A DNA stretch of 64,000 bases from CAVQKZ01 sp963837325. GTDB lineage: Bacteria; Actinomycetota; Actinomycetes; Mycobacteriales; Jatrophihabitantaceae. The stretch spans positions 2,666,001-2,730,000 of the forward strand of contig CAWIMV010000001.1 of the NCBI GenBank assembly GCA_963837325.1, given 5' to 3'. This document shows, in pieces, positions 53,034 through 60,429 of this stretch. Below the pieces are notes generated by a model, which did no database searches, was not told the DNA's origin, and saw only the letters and a program-made list of their open reading frames with translations. A program made the translations under genes and the position numbers. Position 1 is the stretch's first letter, and each line of letters begins with the position of its first letter.

Positions 53034-54709
53034 GGACGGATCACCCCGAGTCGCTCAGCGATCGCCTTCCAGGCGCGGCTGACCGTATCGCCGGGGCCAG
53101 GGGCATCCAGCGGACCGCACCTCCCGTCGAGCAGGCACTGGGCGAGCTCACCAGCCAGGATCGGCGCCGCGAAGGAGGTGCCGCTCCACGTACCGAAGCC
53201 GCTGTGGAAGTTGTCGGGGTCGATGGTTTCCCGCCACCCGTCGCCCGGTACACGCACGCGGTAGCTCGGCTCGGCCGCAGCGTCGAACGTCACCGGGAAA
53301 GTGCTGACGAGCGCCGCGCCCGGCCGATGGCAGGTGACCCAAGGGCCCGCGTTGCTGAACAGAGCGATGCTGCGGTCGGGGTTGAGCGCACCGACGCTGA
53401 TGATGGGTACGCAGTCGCCTTCGTAAGCGCGGATCGGCCCAGCGGGGTACGGCGTGAAGGCCGCCGGGTACATGGGCCGGGCGGTTGAATCGTTGCCGGC
53501 GGAGGCGACCACGGCGACGCCGGCTTGGCTGAGGCTCCGCAGCGGCTCCAACAACTGCGGATCGAAGCTGACGTCGTCGGGTTGTTCGTGGTAGTACCCC
53601 AGCGAGAGGGACACCACGTCGATGAGACTGCTCAGATCGCCGTCGGCCTGGGCCAGGTTCTGGCGAATGACCAGCAGCTTCAGGGCGTTGAGCAGGTCGC
53701 TCTCGGCGACCGCCCCGTCGCTGGGCATGATCCGAATCGCCAAGATGTCGGCGTCCGGGCAGATCTGACGGATCAGCCCGGCGATAAACGTGCCGTGGCC
53801 GGAGTCGGAATCGAGGACACCCTCGTACGGGTCGTCGACGACGCCGGTGACCTCTGGATCGGTCAGCGGGTCCTGGTTGCCGATGGGGACGCCGAGGACC
53901 GAAGCGTCGCGGCGCACGATGTCGGCCGGCAACCAGGGGTGGCTGCCCACCCCGGTGTCGAGGACGGCCACGACCGGGCGGCGGCCACGGATTTCGGCGT
54001 CGGCTCGCCGGTGCGGTGGCGCCCCCATCCATTCGACCGGCGCGCGCCCGCCCCAGCCCGGCGCCCAGTACTGCCCCACCGGGCTGCCGTTGACCATCGG
54101 GCTGCCGTTGACCATCGGGCTGCCGTTGACCATCGGGCTGCCATTGACCATCGGGCTGCCGTTGACCATCGGGCTGCCGGTGATGTTCGGGCCCGTGGTC
54201 GCAGTCATCAGATGGTCGAGCGCGACATGTTGTTGGCTGGCGTCCTCGCGACCGACGAGCGTGCGGAACGTCTGCAGCACGGCCCAGGCATCCGGCGGTG
54301 CAGCGGGCCCAGATCCCGCGGGCACGAGCTGGACGGACTTCGAGAACAGCATGCTGGTGTCGTGCGCGCCGGTGTCCCGGGCCAGTTTCGCGACGTGGGC
54401 GTGGCCGCTGGTGCCGTCGTCGACGACCTGTAAGCCGTTGCGCTCGGCCGCCTCGTCGAGCGTGCTCACTGCTTCGACGGTGGCCGCACCACTGACGATG
54501 AGCCGGTCGCCGATGTACACAGTCGGTCGGATCGGCGGCTGACCCTTCACGCGCAGGGCAGTCGCAGGATCGAGAACGCGCGCGTTGTAGCGCGCAAGCA
54601 CATGGGTAGGCGGCAGCCGCAACGGCCGGCGGCTCGACCCGGTCGGCCGCGAAGCGCTCCGTGCACCGCCGGCGCCGTTGGCTTGGCCGGATTCAGCTGG
54701 CCGGTTCAT
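53030..54709 (-). CDS. S8 (subtilisin-like) serine protease with GSPMVN repeats
   Basis: The 559-residue protein has a complete subtilase triad: Asp251 (VAVLDTGVG), His305 (DSGHGTFIAG) and Ser512 (SGTSFAAP), with the oxyanion Asn406 (SAGND). No signal peptide is seen; the N-terminus is Gly/Ser/Arg-rich, so it is probably cytoplasmic. Residues 33-170 form an unrecognised domain. A linker of five GSPMVN units (178-207) joins it to the catalytic part. It is the first gene of the sigma/CHAT operon; its stop overlaps the sigma start. It may process a partner, perhaps the CHAT protein. Confidence 0.88.
   Translation of the reverse strand: MNRPAESGQANGAGGARSASRPTGSSRRPLRLPPTHVLARYNARVLDPATALRVKGQPPIRPTVYIGDRLIVSGAATVEAVSTLDEAAERNGLQVVDDGTSGHAHVAKLARDTGAHDTSMLFSKSVQLVPAGSGPAAPPDAWAVLQTFRTLVGREDASQQHVALDHLMTATTGPNITGSPMVNGSPMVNGSPMVNGSPMVNGSPMVNGSPVGQYWAPGWGGRAPVEWMGAPPHRRADAEIRGRRPVVAVLDTGVGSHPWLPADIVRRDASVLGVPIGNQDPLTDPEVTGVVDDPYEGVLDSDSGHGTFIAGLIRQICPDADILAIRIMPSDGAVAESDLLNALKLLVIRQNLAQADGDLSSLIDVVSLSLGYYHEQPDDVSFDPQLLEPLRSLSQAGVAVVASAGNDSTARPMYPAAFTPYPAGPIRAYEGDCVPIISVGALNPDRSIALFSNAGPWVTCHRPGAALVSTFPVTFDAAAEPSYRVRVPGDGWRETIDPDNFHSGFGTWSGTSFAAPILAGELAQCLLDGRCGPLDAPGPGDTVSRAWKAIAERLGVIRP
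54077..54178 (-). repeat. 18-base tandem repeat inside the S8 protease gene
   Basis: Five full 18-base units plus a partial sixth, nearly identical, encode GSPMVN repeats (residues 178-211). One unit differs by a single silent base. The copy number is likely to vary between strains. It is coding, not a CRISPR array. Confidence 0.9.
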
Positions 54710-54827
54710 GGCTACCTCGATTTCGGTGGAGGGGCGAGCCCTGGGGCGAGCGTAGGGCGCGACAACCGGGCTGCACTAGATCACCGAGGTATCGCGTCTG
54801 CAGGCACAGGAGCCGTGAGCGGCCGTT

Positions 54828-54855
54828 CTGATACGTCGCCGGATCGATGTATCAG
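54828..54855. promoter_or_regulatory. Inverted repeat between the S8 operon and the HopA1-like gene
   Basis: CTGATAC (54828-54834) and GTATCAG (54849-54855) form a perfect 7-base inverted repeat with a 14-base spacer, in the 188-base gap between divergent genes. A further GTATC lies at 54789-54793. It could be an operator, or a paired target of the cluster's sigma factor. The HopA1-like gene has a strong site (GGAGGTGAG) 2 bases before its ATG. Confidence 0.45.
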
Positions 54856-54897
54856 CAGGGGCGCTCGGGACTCCTGAGTCTGCGTCGGAGGTGAGCT

Positions 54898-55878
54898 ATG
54901 ACGACCGAGCACCATGCGGGAGCGTCCCCCGCTGATCGGCACGTCGCGACCGCTTTGGCCGGGGGGCAGGGCGGCGCGGGCTCATCGACGGGGCGCGGCG
55001 GTCCGGCCGGGTGCGATGGGCGCCCGAACGAATGGACGGCCGCGCAGGCTGGACGCCGGGGGCCGGTCGCAGCACAGGACTCGGGAGACGTGCCGGTAAC
55101 GGCACCCGATGCTGCGACCGATCCCTGGCCCGGCTGGGCCCGGCCTCAGTTGCTCGCCGCCGTATCGCTGGCAACGCACGTCCGCAACCAGGCGAGGGGG
55201 ACCGCGAACGGGACCGCCCTGGCGGGCGAGCTCTACCGCGGGTGGTACAACCCGCCGTTCGCAGCGGCGGCCAGGTGCTGGCGCCCGGACCGCCCGCTCG
55301 CCGGTACCTACCGTGCGGCGCACGCCGGCAGCGGCACCCGCATCCTTGCTGACGGAGTCGCGATCGTCGATCGGCACGACGCGGTCGGCCGGGACGGCTG
55401 GTGGCGCACGTGGGGGGATGCGTGGACCCCGAGCGACAGCCGGCGCCAGAGCGTGCGCCTGCTCCTGTCGCCGAATCCGCGCCGGCTCGCTGAGTTCGTC
55501 ACGGAGGTCACGGCGGCACTACTGCAGATGCCGGCGGCGTGGCTGCTCGCGTGCACAACCGACGCCCGGCGGTTGAACCGCAGCAGCAGCGCAGTGCTCT
55601 ACATCGCGGGCCTGGACGTGCTGCCGGACGAGCTACTGGGCCGGCTGGCACCGCTGCTGCAGCCGATCGCACCGCCGCTGTGCCTGCCGCTGTCTCCGGG
55701 CGCCGCGCTGGCCGAGTTTCCCGGCAACGGCGGCAGCTTCGGCGCCCGCCGCTGCCATCTCGTCGCGCTCGCGCTCAAGCGACCGTCGGCCCGGATCAAG
55801 CCGCTGGAGGCCATCGCCGACGTCTTCGCGACACATGGCATTGACCCGGCGGCGCCGTACCGCGCCACCCGCACCTGA
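54898..55878 (+). CDS. HopA1-family protein
   Basis: The 326-residue protein has a Gly/Ala-rich N-terminus of about 75 residues, then LYRGWYNPPF, SVRLLLSPNPRRLAEFVTEV, SSAVLYIAGLDVLPDELLG and EFPGNGGSFGARRCHLVALA. The last set closely recalls the C-terminal half of HopA1-family proteins known from Pseudomonas type III effectors and from actinobacterial and cyanobacterial genes, including lyase-like proteins of class V lanthipeptide pathways. No kinase or precursor peptide is nearby. It is divergent from the S8-sigma-CHAT operon and probably part of the same system. Its reaction is unknown. Confidence 0.72.
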   Translation: MTTEHHAGASPADRHVATALAGGQGGAGSSTGRGGPAGCDGRPNEWTAAQAGRRGPVAAQDSGDVPVTAPDAATDPWPGWARPQLLAAVSLATHVRNQARGTANGTALAGELYRGWYNPPFAAAARCWRPDRPLAGTYRAAHAGSGTRILADGVAIVDRHDAVGRDGWWRTWGDAWTPSDSRRQSVRLLLSPNPRRLAEFVTEVTAALLQMPAAWLLACTTDARRLNRSSSAVLYIAGLDVLPDELLGRLAPLLQPIAPPLCLPLSPGAALAEFPGNGGSFGARRCHLVALALKRPSARIKPLEAIADVFATHGIDPAAPYRATRT

Positions 55879-55943
55879 TTGCGCCGCAACGGCCTGGCGG
55901 CCCTGGTGGGGCTGCCAGGCCCGGCGTGCCGTCGTGCGCGGCG

Positions 55944-56660
55944 TCAGTTCTGGTTGGCGTCCTCGAGCAGGTTGCGCGTGCGGTTCGAGTCGACCGGAAT
56001 GCCCGGGCCCATGGTCGTGCTGAACGTGACCTTGCGCAGGTACTTGCCCTTGGACGACGACGGCTTGGCCCGCAGCACCTCGTCGAGGGCGGCGCCGTAG
56101 TTCTCCACCAGGTGCTCGACACTGAAGGACGCCTTGCCGATCACCAGGTGCAGGTTGGACTGCTTGTCGACGCGGAACGCGATCTTGCCGCCCTTGATGT
56201 CGGCGACGGCCTTGGCTACGTCCGGCGTGACCGTGCCCGTCTTCGGGTTGGGCATGAGCCCGCGGGGGCCGAGCACCCGGGCGATGCGGCCGACCTTGGC
56301 CATCTGGTCGGGCGTGGCGATCGCGGCGTCGAAGTCAAGGAACCCGTCGCTGATCTCAGCGATCAGATCGTCGCTGCCGACCCTGTCGGCGCCGGCGGCG
56401 CGGGCTTCCTCCGCTTTGTCACCGGTGGCGAAGACGATGACGCGGGCAGTCTTGCCGGTGCCGTGGGGCAGGCTGACCGTGCCGCGCACGATCTGGTCGG
56501 CCTTGCGCGGGTCGACGCCGAGGCGCATCGCGACCTCGACGGTGGAGTCGAACTTGGTGGGCGTCGCCTGCTTGGCGATGTTGGCCGCCTCGAGCGGTGA
56601 ATAGATCTTCTCCGGCTCGATGAGGTCGGCGACGGCCCGGTAGGCCTTGCTGCGCTTCAT
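55944..56660 (-). CDS. rplA: 50S ribosomal protein L1
   Basis: L1 forms the mobile stalk that guides tRNA out of the E site and represses its operon. The 238-residue protein starts MKRSKAYRAVADLIEPEKIY and has TKFDSTVEVAMRLGVDPRKA and the signature VLGPRGLMPNPKTGTVTPDV. Length is normal. It is 141 bases after rplK. Confidence 0.98.
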   Translation of the reverse strand: MKRSKAYRAVADLIEPEKIYSPLEAANIAKQATPTKFDSTVEVAMRLGVDPRKADQIVRGTVSLPHGTGKTARVIVFATGDKAEEARAAGADRVGSDDLIAEISDGFLDFDAAIATPDQMAKVGRIARVLGPRGLMPNPKTGTVTPDVAKAVADIKGGKIAFRVDKQSNLHLVIGKASFSVEHLVENYGAALDEVLRAKPSSSKGKYLRKVTFSTTMGPGIPVDSNRTRNLLEDANQN

Positions 56661-56742
56661 TGCATTCTCTTCTCTCCCGCGGCGGACCGCGGATCAGTGG
56701 TCATCGGGCGCCGACCCTCGGCGTCCTCCCACGCGTCCTGCA

Positions 56743-56795
56743 CCCGATTGTGCAACTGCTGGCGCCCTGGGGCTGCCACAAGTTGCACGATCGGG
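56743..56795 (-). promoter_or_regulatory. Long hairpin between rplK and rplA
   Basis: The 15-base arms 56743-56757 and 56781-56795 pair with one G/T mismatch around a 23-base loop. The structure begins 6 bases after the rplK stop. It lacks a T tract. It could be a processing site, partial terminator or L1 target. Confidence 0.55.
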
Positions 56796-56801
56796 GGTGA
56801 A

Positions 56802-57233
56802 TCAGCTTTCGACGGTGATGCCCATCGAGCGGGCGGTGCCGGCGATGATCTTGGCGGCCTGGTCGATGTCGGTGGCGTTGAGATCTTCCATCTTGGTCTC
56901 GGCGATCTCGCGGACCTGCTGCATCGAGACCTTGGCGACCTTGGTCTTGTGCGGCTCGCCGCTGCCCTTCTCGACACCCGCCGCCTTGAGCAGCAGCCGG
57001 GCGGCTGGTGGCGTCTTGGTGACGAAGGTGAACGAGCGGTCCTCGTAGACCGAGATCTCGACCGGGACGATCTGACCGCGTTGCGCCTCGGTGGCCGCGT
57101 TGTAGGCGCGGCAGAACTCCATGATGTTGACACCGTGCTGGCCGAGCGCCGGGCCGACAGGCGGCGCCGGGTTCGCGGCGCCGGCCTGGATCTGCAACTT
57201 GATCACCGCGGCGAGCTTCTTCTTGGGAGGCAT
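56802..57233 (-). CDS. rplK: 50S ribosomal protein L11
   Basis: L11 binds the GTPase-associated region of 23S rRNA and is needed for the stringent response. The 143-residue protein starts MPPKKKLAAVIKLQIQAGAA and includes NPAPPVGPALGQHGVNIMEF and the C-terminal EIAETKMEDLNATDIDQAAK. Length is normal. It follows nusG by 44 bases. Confidence 0.98.
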   Translation of the reverse strand: MPPKKKLAAVIKLQIQAGAANPAPPVGPALGQHGVNIMEFCRAYNAATEAQRGQIVPVEISVYEDRSFTFVTKTPPAARLLLKAAGVEKGSGEPHKTKVAKVSMQQVREIAETKMEDLNATDIDQAAKIIAGTARSMGITVES

Positions 57234-57277
57234 GACTTCTCTTCTTCTCGACTTCTTCTAGGGGATGCTCTGCGGGG

Positions 57278-58246
57278 CTAGAGCTTGGAAACCTGACTGA
57301 ACGACAGCTCGACGGGTGTCTCGCGGCCGAAGATCGACACGAGCACGTGCAGCTTCTGGTGGACGGGATCGATCTCGCTGATCGTGGCCGGCAACGTGGC
57401 GAACGGGCCGTCCATGACCGTGACCGACTCGCCGACCTCGTATTCGACGAGGGCGACCTGAGGCTTGTCGGCGGCAACTGCGCCACCGCGGCCCGCGGCA
57501 ACCGACGCGGCCTTCTGCGTGGCCGGAGCCAGGATCTTGACGACCTCGTCCAGGGTCAACGGCGACGGCCGGGAGGTGGCGCCGACGAAGCCGGTGACAC
57601 CGGGAGTGTTACGGACCGCGCCCCACGACTCGTCGTTGAGGTCCATCCGCACGAGAATGTAGCCCGGGAAGACCTTGCGCTGGACCTGCTGACGCTTGCC
57701 GTTCTTGATCTCGACGACCTCTTCGGTCGGTACCTCGACCTGGAAGATGTAGTCCTCCATGTCCAGCGACTGGATCCGGCTCTCGAGGTTGGTCTTCACC
57801 TTGTTCTCGTAGCCGGCGTAGGAGTGCACCACGTACCAATCACCGAACGCGGTGCGCAATTCCCGCCGCAAGGCCTCGACCGGGTCCTCGTCCTCGGCCT
57901 CAGCCGGCTCGCCGTCAGCAGTGTCTTCGGCGACGGCTTCGTCGGTGGCGGCAGTGTCGGTGCCGGCAGTGTCGGTGCCGGCAGTGTCGGTGCCGGCAGT
58001 GTCGGCTACCTCGGCGGGCTCGCTCGCCTCCTCGGCCAGGCCGAGCACGGACGGATCGAGTTCGTCGTTGTCGGCGGCCGTGGACACCGGCTCGCCCTCG
58101 TCTGCGCCCAGCAGCCGGGCAGCCGCCGCGAGGTCGGCCGGGCCGTCGTCGGCCGATTCGGCGGACTCGCTGCGGGCGCTGCCGAACGGGTCGCCGAGCT
58201 CAGGGTGCTCGTCGCCGGGAGCGGCGACGTCGTCGTACTCGGACAC
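57278..58246 (-). CDS. nusG: Transcription antitermination factor NusG with long acidic N-terminus
   Basis: NusG links RNA polymerase to Rho or to the ribosome. The C-terminal 190 residues are typical: FGDWYVVHSYAGYENKVKTN, KVFPGYILVRMDLNDESWG and the KOW domain VGESVTVMDGPFATLPA. I chose GTG 58246 (322 residues). The N-terminal 130 residues are acidic and Ala/Thr-rich, with four near-identical AGTDT-type repeats coded by a 15-base tandem repeat (about 57950-58010). Long acidic extensions are usual in actinobacterial NusG, though this one is large. Confidence 0.96.
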   Translation of the reverse strand: MSEYDDVAAPGDEHPELGDPFGSARSESAESADDGPADLAAAARLLGADEGEPVSTAADNDELDPSVLGLAEEASEPAEVADTAGTDTAGTDTAGTDTAATDEAVAEDTADGEPAEAEDEDPVEALRRELRTAFGDWYVVHSYAGYENKVKTNLESRIQSLDMEDYIFQVEVPTEEVVEIKNGKRQQVQRKVFPGYILVRMDLNDESWGAVRNTPGVTGFVGATSRPSPLTLDEVVKILAPATQKAASVAAGRGGAVAADKPQVALVEYEVGESVTVMDGPFATLPATISEIDPVHQKLHVLVSIFGRETPVELSFSQVSKL

Positions 58247-58306
58247 TGTCTCTCTTCTCTTGCTCGATGGCGGATTCTCGCCGGGCACCGTTCGGCGCCC
58301 TGGGCG

Positions 58307-58540
58307 CTAGCCGAAGACCAGCAACACCAGCTTGGCGAATCCGATGTCCAGCCCGGCAACGATCGCCACCATGATCACCACGAAGATGATCACCACGATG
58401 GAATACGTCACCAGTTCCTGGCGCGAAGGCCACAAGACCTTGCGCATCTCCGAGATGCTCTCGCGAACGAAGCGCGCTGGAGCCCAGCTGCGGCCGCCTG
58501 ACGGGCGGGACGCGGTGGACTCGGTGCGAGTCGCGGTCAC
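58307..58540 (-). CDS. secE: Preprotein translocase subunit SecE
   Basis: SecE clamps the SecY channel. The 77-residue protein has a short Ser/Thr-rich N-terminus, the amphipathic helix RFVRESISEMRKVLWPSRQE and a single membrane helix (VTYSIVVIIFVVIMVAIVAG). It lies 60 bases upstream of nusG and 34 bases downstream of tRNA-Trp, the standard order. Confidence 0.97.
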   Translation of the reverse strand: MTATRTESTASRPSGGRSWAPARFVRESISEMRKVLWPSRQELVTYSIVVIIFVVIMVAIVAGLDIGFAKLVLLVFG

Positions 58541-58574
58541 GAGCTCTCCTCTCGAACGCTTTTACGGTGCTGCG

Positions 58575-58647
58575 CAGGGGCGGCAGGACTCGAACCTGCA
58601 ACCGCCGGTTTTGGAGACCGGTGCTCTACCAATTGAGCCACGCCCCT
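58575..58647 (-). tRNA. trpT: tRNA-Trp (CCA anticodon)
   Basis: On the minus strand a 73-base cloverleaf begins AGGGGCG and closes with CGCCCCT plus discriminator G. The anticodon loop is CTCCAAA with CCA, so it reads UGG (Trp). The T-arm has GGTTCGAGTCC. No CCA end is encoded. The place next to secE is the same in mycobacteria. Confidence 0.97.
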
Positions 58648-58948
58648 CCGAGGACTGGCCAAGCCTGACAGAGCCTGCACCTACCCGCCAATGAGCATGC
58701 TGACGCACGGCCACAGCGGACCCCGCGGGCAAGTCTACTGCACTTATTCTGCGCTGGCCGTGTCGCTCCGTCTCCCCCGCTCGCAGGCTCCCGGGGGGAT
58801 CCCTCGCGCCACCACACGCGTCCGGCGGGTGAGCGCGCTCTTCGCGCTGGGGGTCCCCCCGCTTGCGGGGGAGCTCATCGCGTGGTGGCCCGTCTCCCCC
58901 TCCGGGACGAGCTGATCGCGTTATGGAGCATCTGGAACGATAGAGGCT
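58648..58948. other. Spacer between tRNA-Trp and the aminotransferase gene
   Basis: No gene is seen. On the minus strand TAGACT at 58737-58732, identical to the rpoB -10 box, may belong to the tRNA-Trp/secE promoter, but no good -35 lies upstream. The stretch 58771-58880 holds palindromic ccccc/ggggg blocks and a cgctcttcgcgct run related to the repeats at 1014 and 33050-33137. Confidence 0.5.
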
Positions 58949-60145
58949 ATGGGAGCTCGGGTATCGGACCGTATTGCCGCCATCGCTGAATCGGCGACCC
59001 TTGCCGTCGACGCCAAGGCCAAGGCGCTTAAGGCAGCGGGGCGGCCGGTCATCGGGTTCGGGGCGGGGGAACCCGACTTCCCGACGCCTGACTACATCGT
59101 CGAGGCGGCGATAGCGGCTTGCGGCGACCCCAAGTACCACCACTACACACCGGTGGCGGGCTTGCCGGAGCTGCGGGCCGCTGTGGCGGCCAAGACGTTG
59201 CGGGACACGAACTACCAGGTCGAGGCCGGCCAGGTCCTGATCACCAATGGCGGCAAGCAGGCCGTCTACAACGCTTTCGCGACGCTCTTGGACCCGGGGG
59301 ACGAGGTGCTCGTCATCGCCCCGTACTGGACCACCTACCCGGAGGCGATCAAGCTGGCCGGCGGGGTGCCCGTCGACGTGGTCACCGACGAGACCACCGA
59401 CTACCTGGCGAGTGTCGAGCAGCTCGACGCCGCCCGCACCGAACGCACCAAGGTTCTACTGTTCGTGTCTCCCTCGAACCCCACCGGCGCGGTGTACCCG
59501 CCCGAGCAGGTGGCGGCGATCGGCAAATGGGCGGCCGAGCACGACTTGTGGGTCGTCACCGACGAAATCTATGAACATCTTGTCTACGGCGACGCGAAGA
59601 ACGTCTCCATTGCCACCGTCGCCCCCGAACTCGCAGACCGGGTCGTGATCCTCAACGGGGTGGCCAAGACGTACGCCATGACCGGCTGGCGGGTCGGCTG
59701 GCTCATCGGTCCGGCGGACGTCGTCAAGGCGGCGACCAACCTGCAGTCGCACTCCACCTCGAACGTCTCCAACGTTGCCCAGGTCGCGGCGCTGGCGGCG
59801 GTCAGCGGGGACCTGTCGGCAGTGGCGGCGATGCGGGCCGCGTTCGATCGTCGCCGGAAACTGATCGTCGGGCTGCTCAGCGACATCCCCGGGTTCGTCT
59901 GCCCGGAACCGCAGGGCGCGTTCTACGCCTACCCGTCGGTCAAGGGCCTGCTCGACCAGCCGCTGCGGGGCAAGGTGTCGGCCACCTCGGCCGAATTGGC
60001 CAACGTCATCCTCGAGGAGGCCGAGGTCGCCGTCGTCCCCGGCGAGGCGTTCGGCACGCCCGGCTACCTGCGGCTGTCCTACGCCCTCGGCGACGACGAC
60101 CTGGCCGAAGGCATCGCCCGAATCGCGAAGCTCGTCGCCGACTAA
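58949..60145 (+). CDS. Pyridoxal-phosphate aminotransferase, aspartate type
   Basis: The 398-residue enzyme is a class I/II aminotransferase, most like aspartate aminotransferase subgroup Ib, which interconverts aspartate and oxaloacetate. It has FGAGEPDFPTPDYIVEAA, LITNGGKQAVYNAF, VSPSNPTGAVYPPEQ, the active-site lysine in NGVAKTYAMTGWRVGW, and C-terminal Arg in YLRLSYALGDDD. In Mycobacterium and relatives an aspC-like gene is not at this place, so synteny does not help. Other substrates are possible. Confidence 0.88.
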   Translation: MGARVSDRIAAIAESATLAVDAKAKALKAAGRPVIGFGAGEPDFPTPDYIVEAAIAACGDPKYHHYTPVAGLPELRAAVAAKTLRDTNYQVEAGQVLITNGGKQAVYNAFATLLDPGDEVLVIAPYWTTYPEAIKLAGGVPVDVVTDETTDYLASVEQLDAARTERTKVLLFVSPSNPTGAVYPPEQVAAIGKWAAEHDLWVVTDEIYEHLVYGDAKNVSIATVAPELADRVVILNGVAKTYAMTGWRVGWLIGPADVVKAATNLQSHSTSNVSNVAQVAALAAVSGDLSAVAAMRAAFDRRRKLIVGLLSDIPGFVCPEPQGAFYAYPSVKGLLDQPLRGKVSATSAELANVILEEAEVAVVPGEAFGTPGYLRLSYALGDDDLAEGIARIAKLVAD

Positions 60146-60160
60146 CGGCCTCCGGGGCTT

Positions 60161-60416
60161 GTTTTCCCCGCTGGTGACCGGGGCACTGCTTGATTTCCCC
60201 GGTGGTGACCGGTTCACCGCCCCAAAACCGGTACCAGCGGGGCAAAGCCGGGCAACACCGACCACCAGCGGGGAAAAGTGGGAGCGGCCTGTTTTCCCCG
60301 CTGGTGACCGGGGCACTGCTTGATTTCCCCGCAGGCGGCCGGTTCACCGCCCCAAAAACGGTCACCAGCGGGGAAAAGCCGGGCCGCACCGGTCACCAGC
60401 GGGGAAAACAGCGTCA
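60161..60416. repeat. Two tandem 130-base units with inverted ends
   Basis: Unit 1 (60161-60290) and unit 2 (60291-60416) share their first 40 bases exactly and stay similar throughout. Each begins with gttttccccgctggtgaccg and ends with the complement; in unit 2, 60291-60311 and 60389-60409 are a perfect 21-base inverted repeat. Extra inner copies lie around 60223-60245 and 60357-60376, and a near copy at 33196-33214. The block sits between converging genes and can fold into long hairpins. Confidence 0.88.
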
Positions 60417-60429
60417 GGGCCGGCCGAAG

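Noticed and set aside
54077..54178. CRISPR or noncoding microsatellite
   Set aside because: The 18-base units are in frame inside the S8 protease gene and have no spacers.
54898..55878. HopA1-like protein as a type III secreted effector
   Set aside because: Actinobacteria have no type III secretion; only family resemblance is claimed.
54898..55878. Class V lanthipeptide biosynthesis cluster
   Set aside because: No kinase-like partner, precursor peptide, decarboxylase or exporter is present around the HopA1-like gene.
60161..60416. CRISPR array
   Set aside because: The repeats are palindromic, tandem and irregularly spaced, with no unique spacers of constant length and no cas genes.
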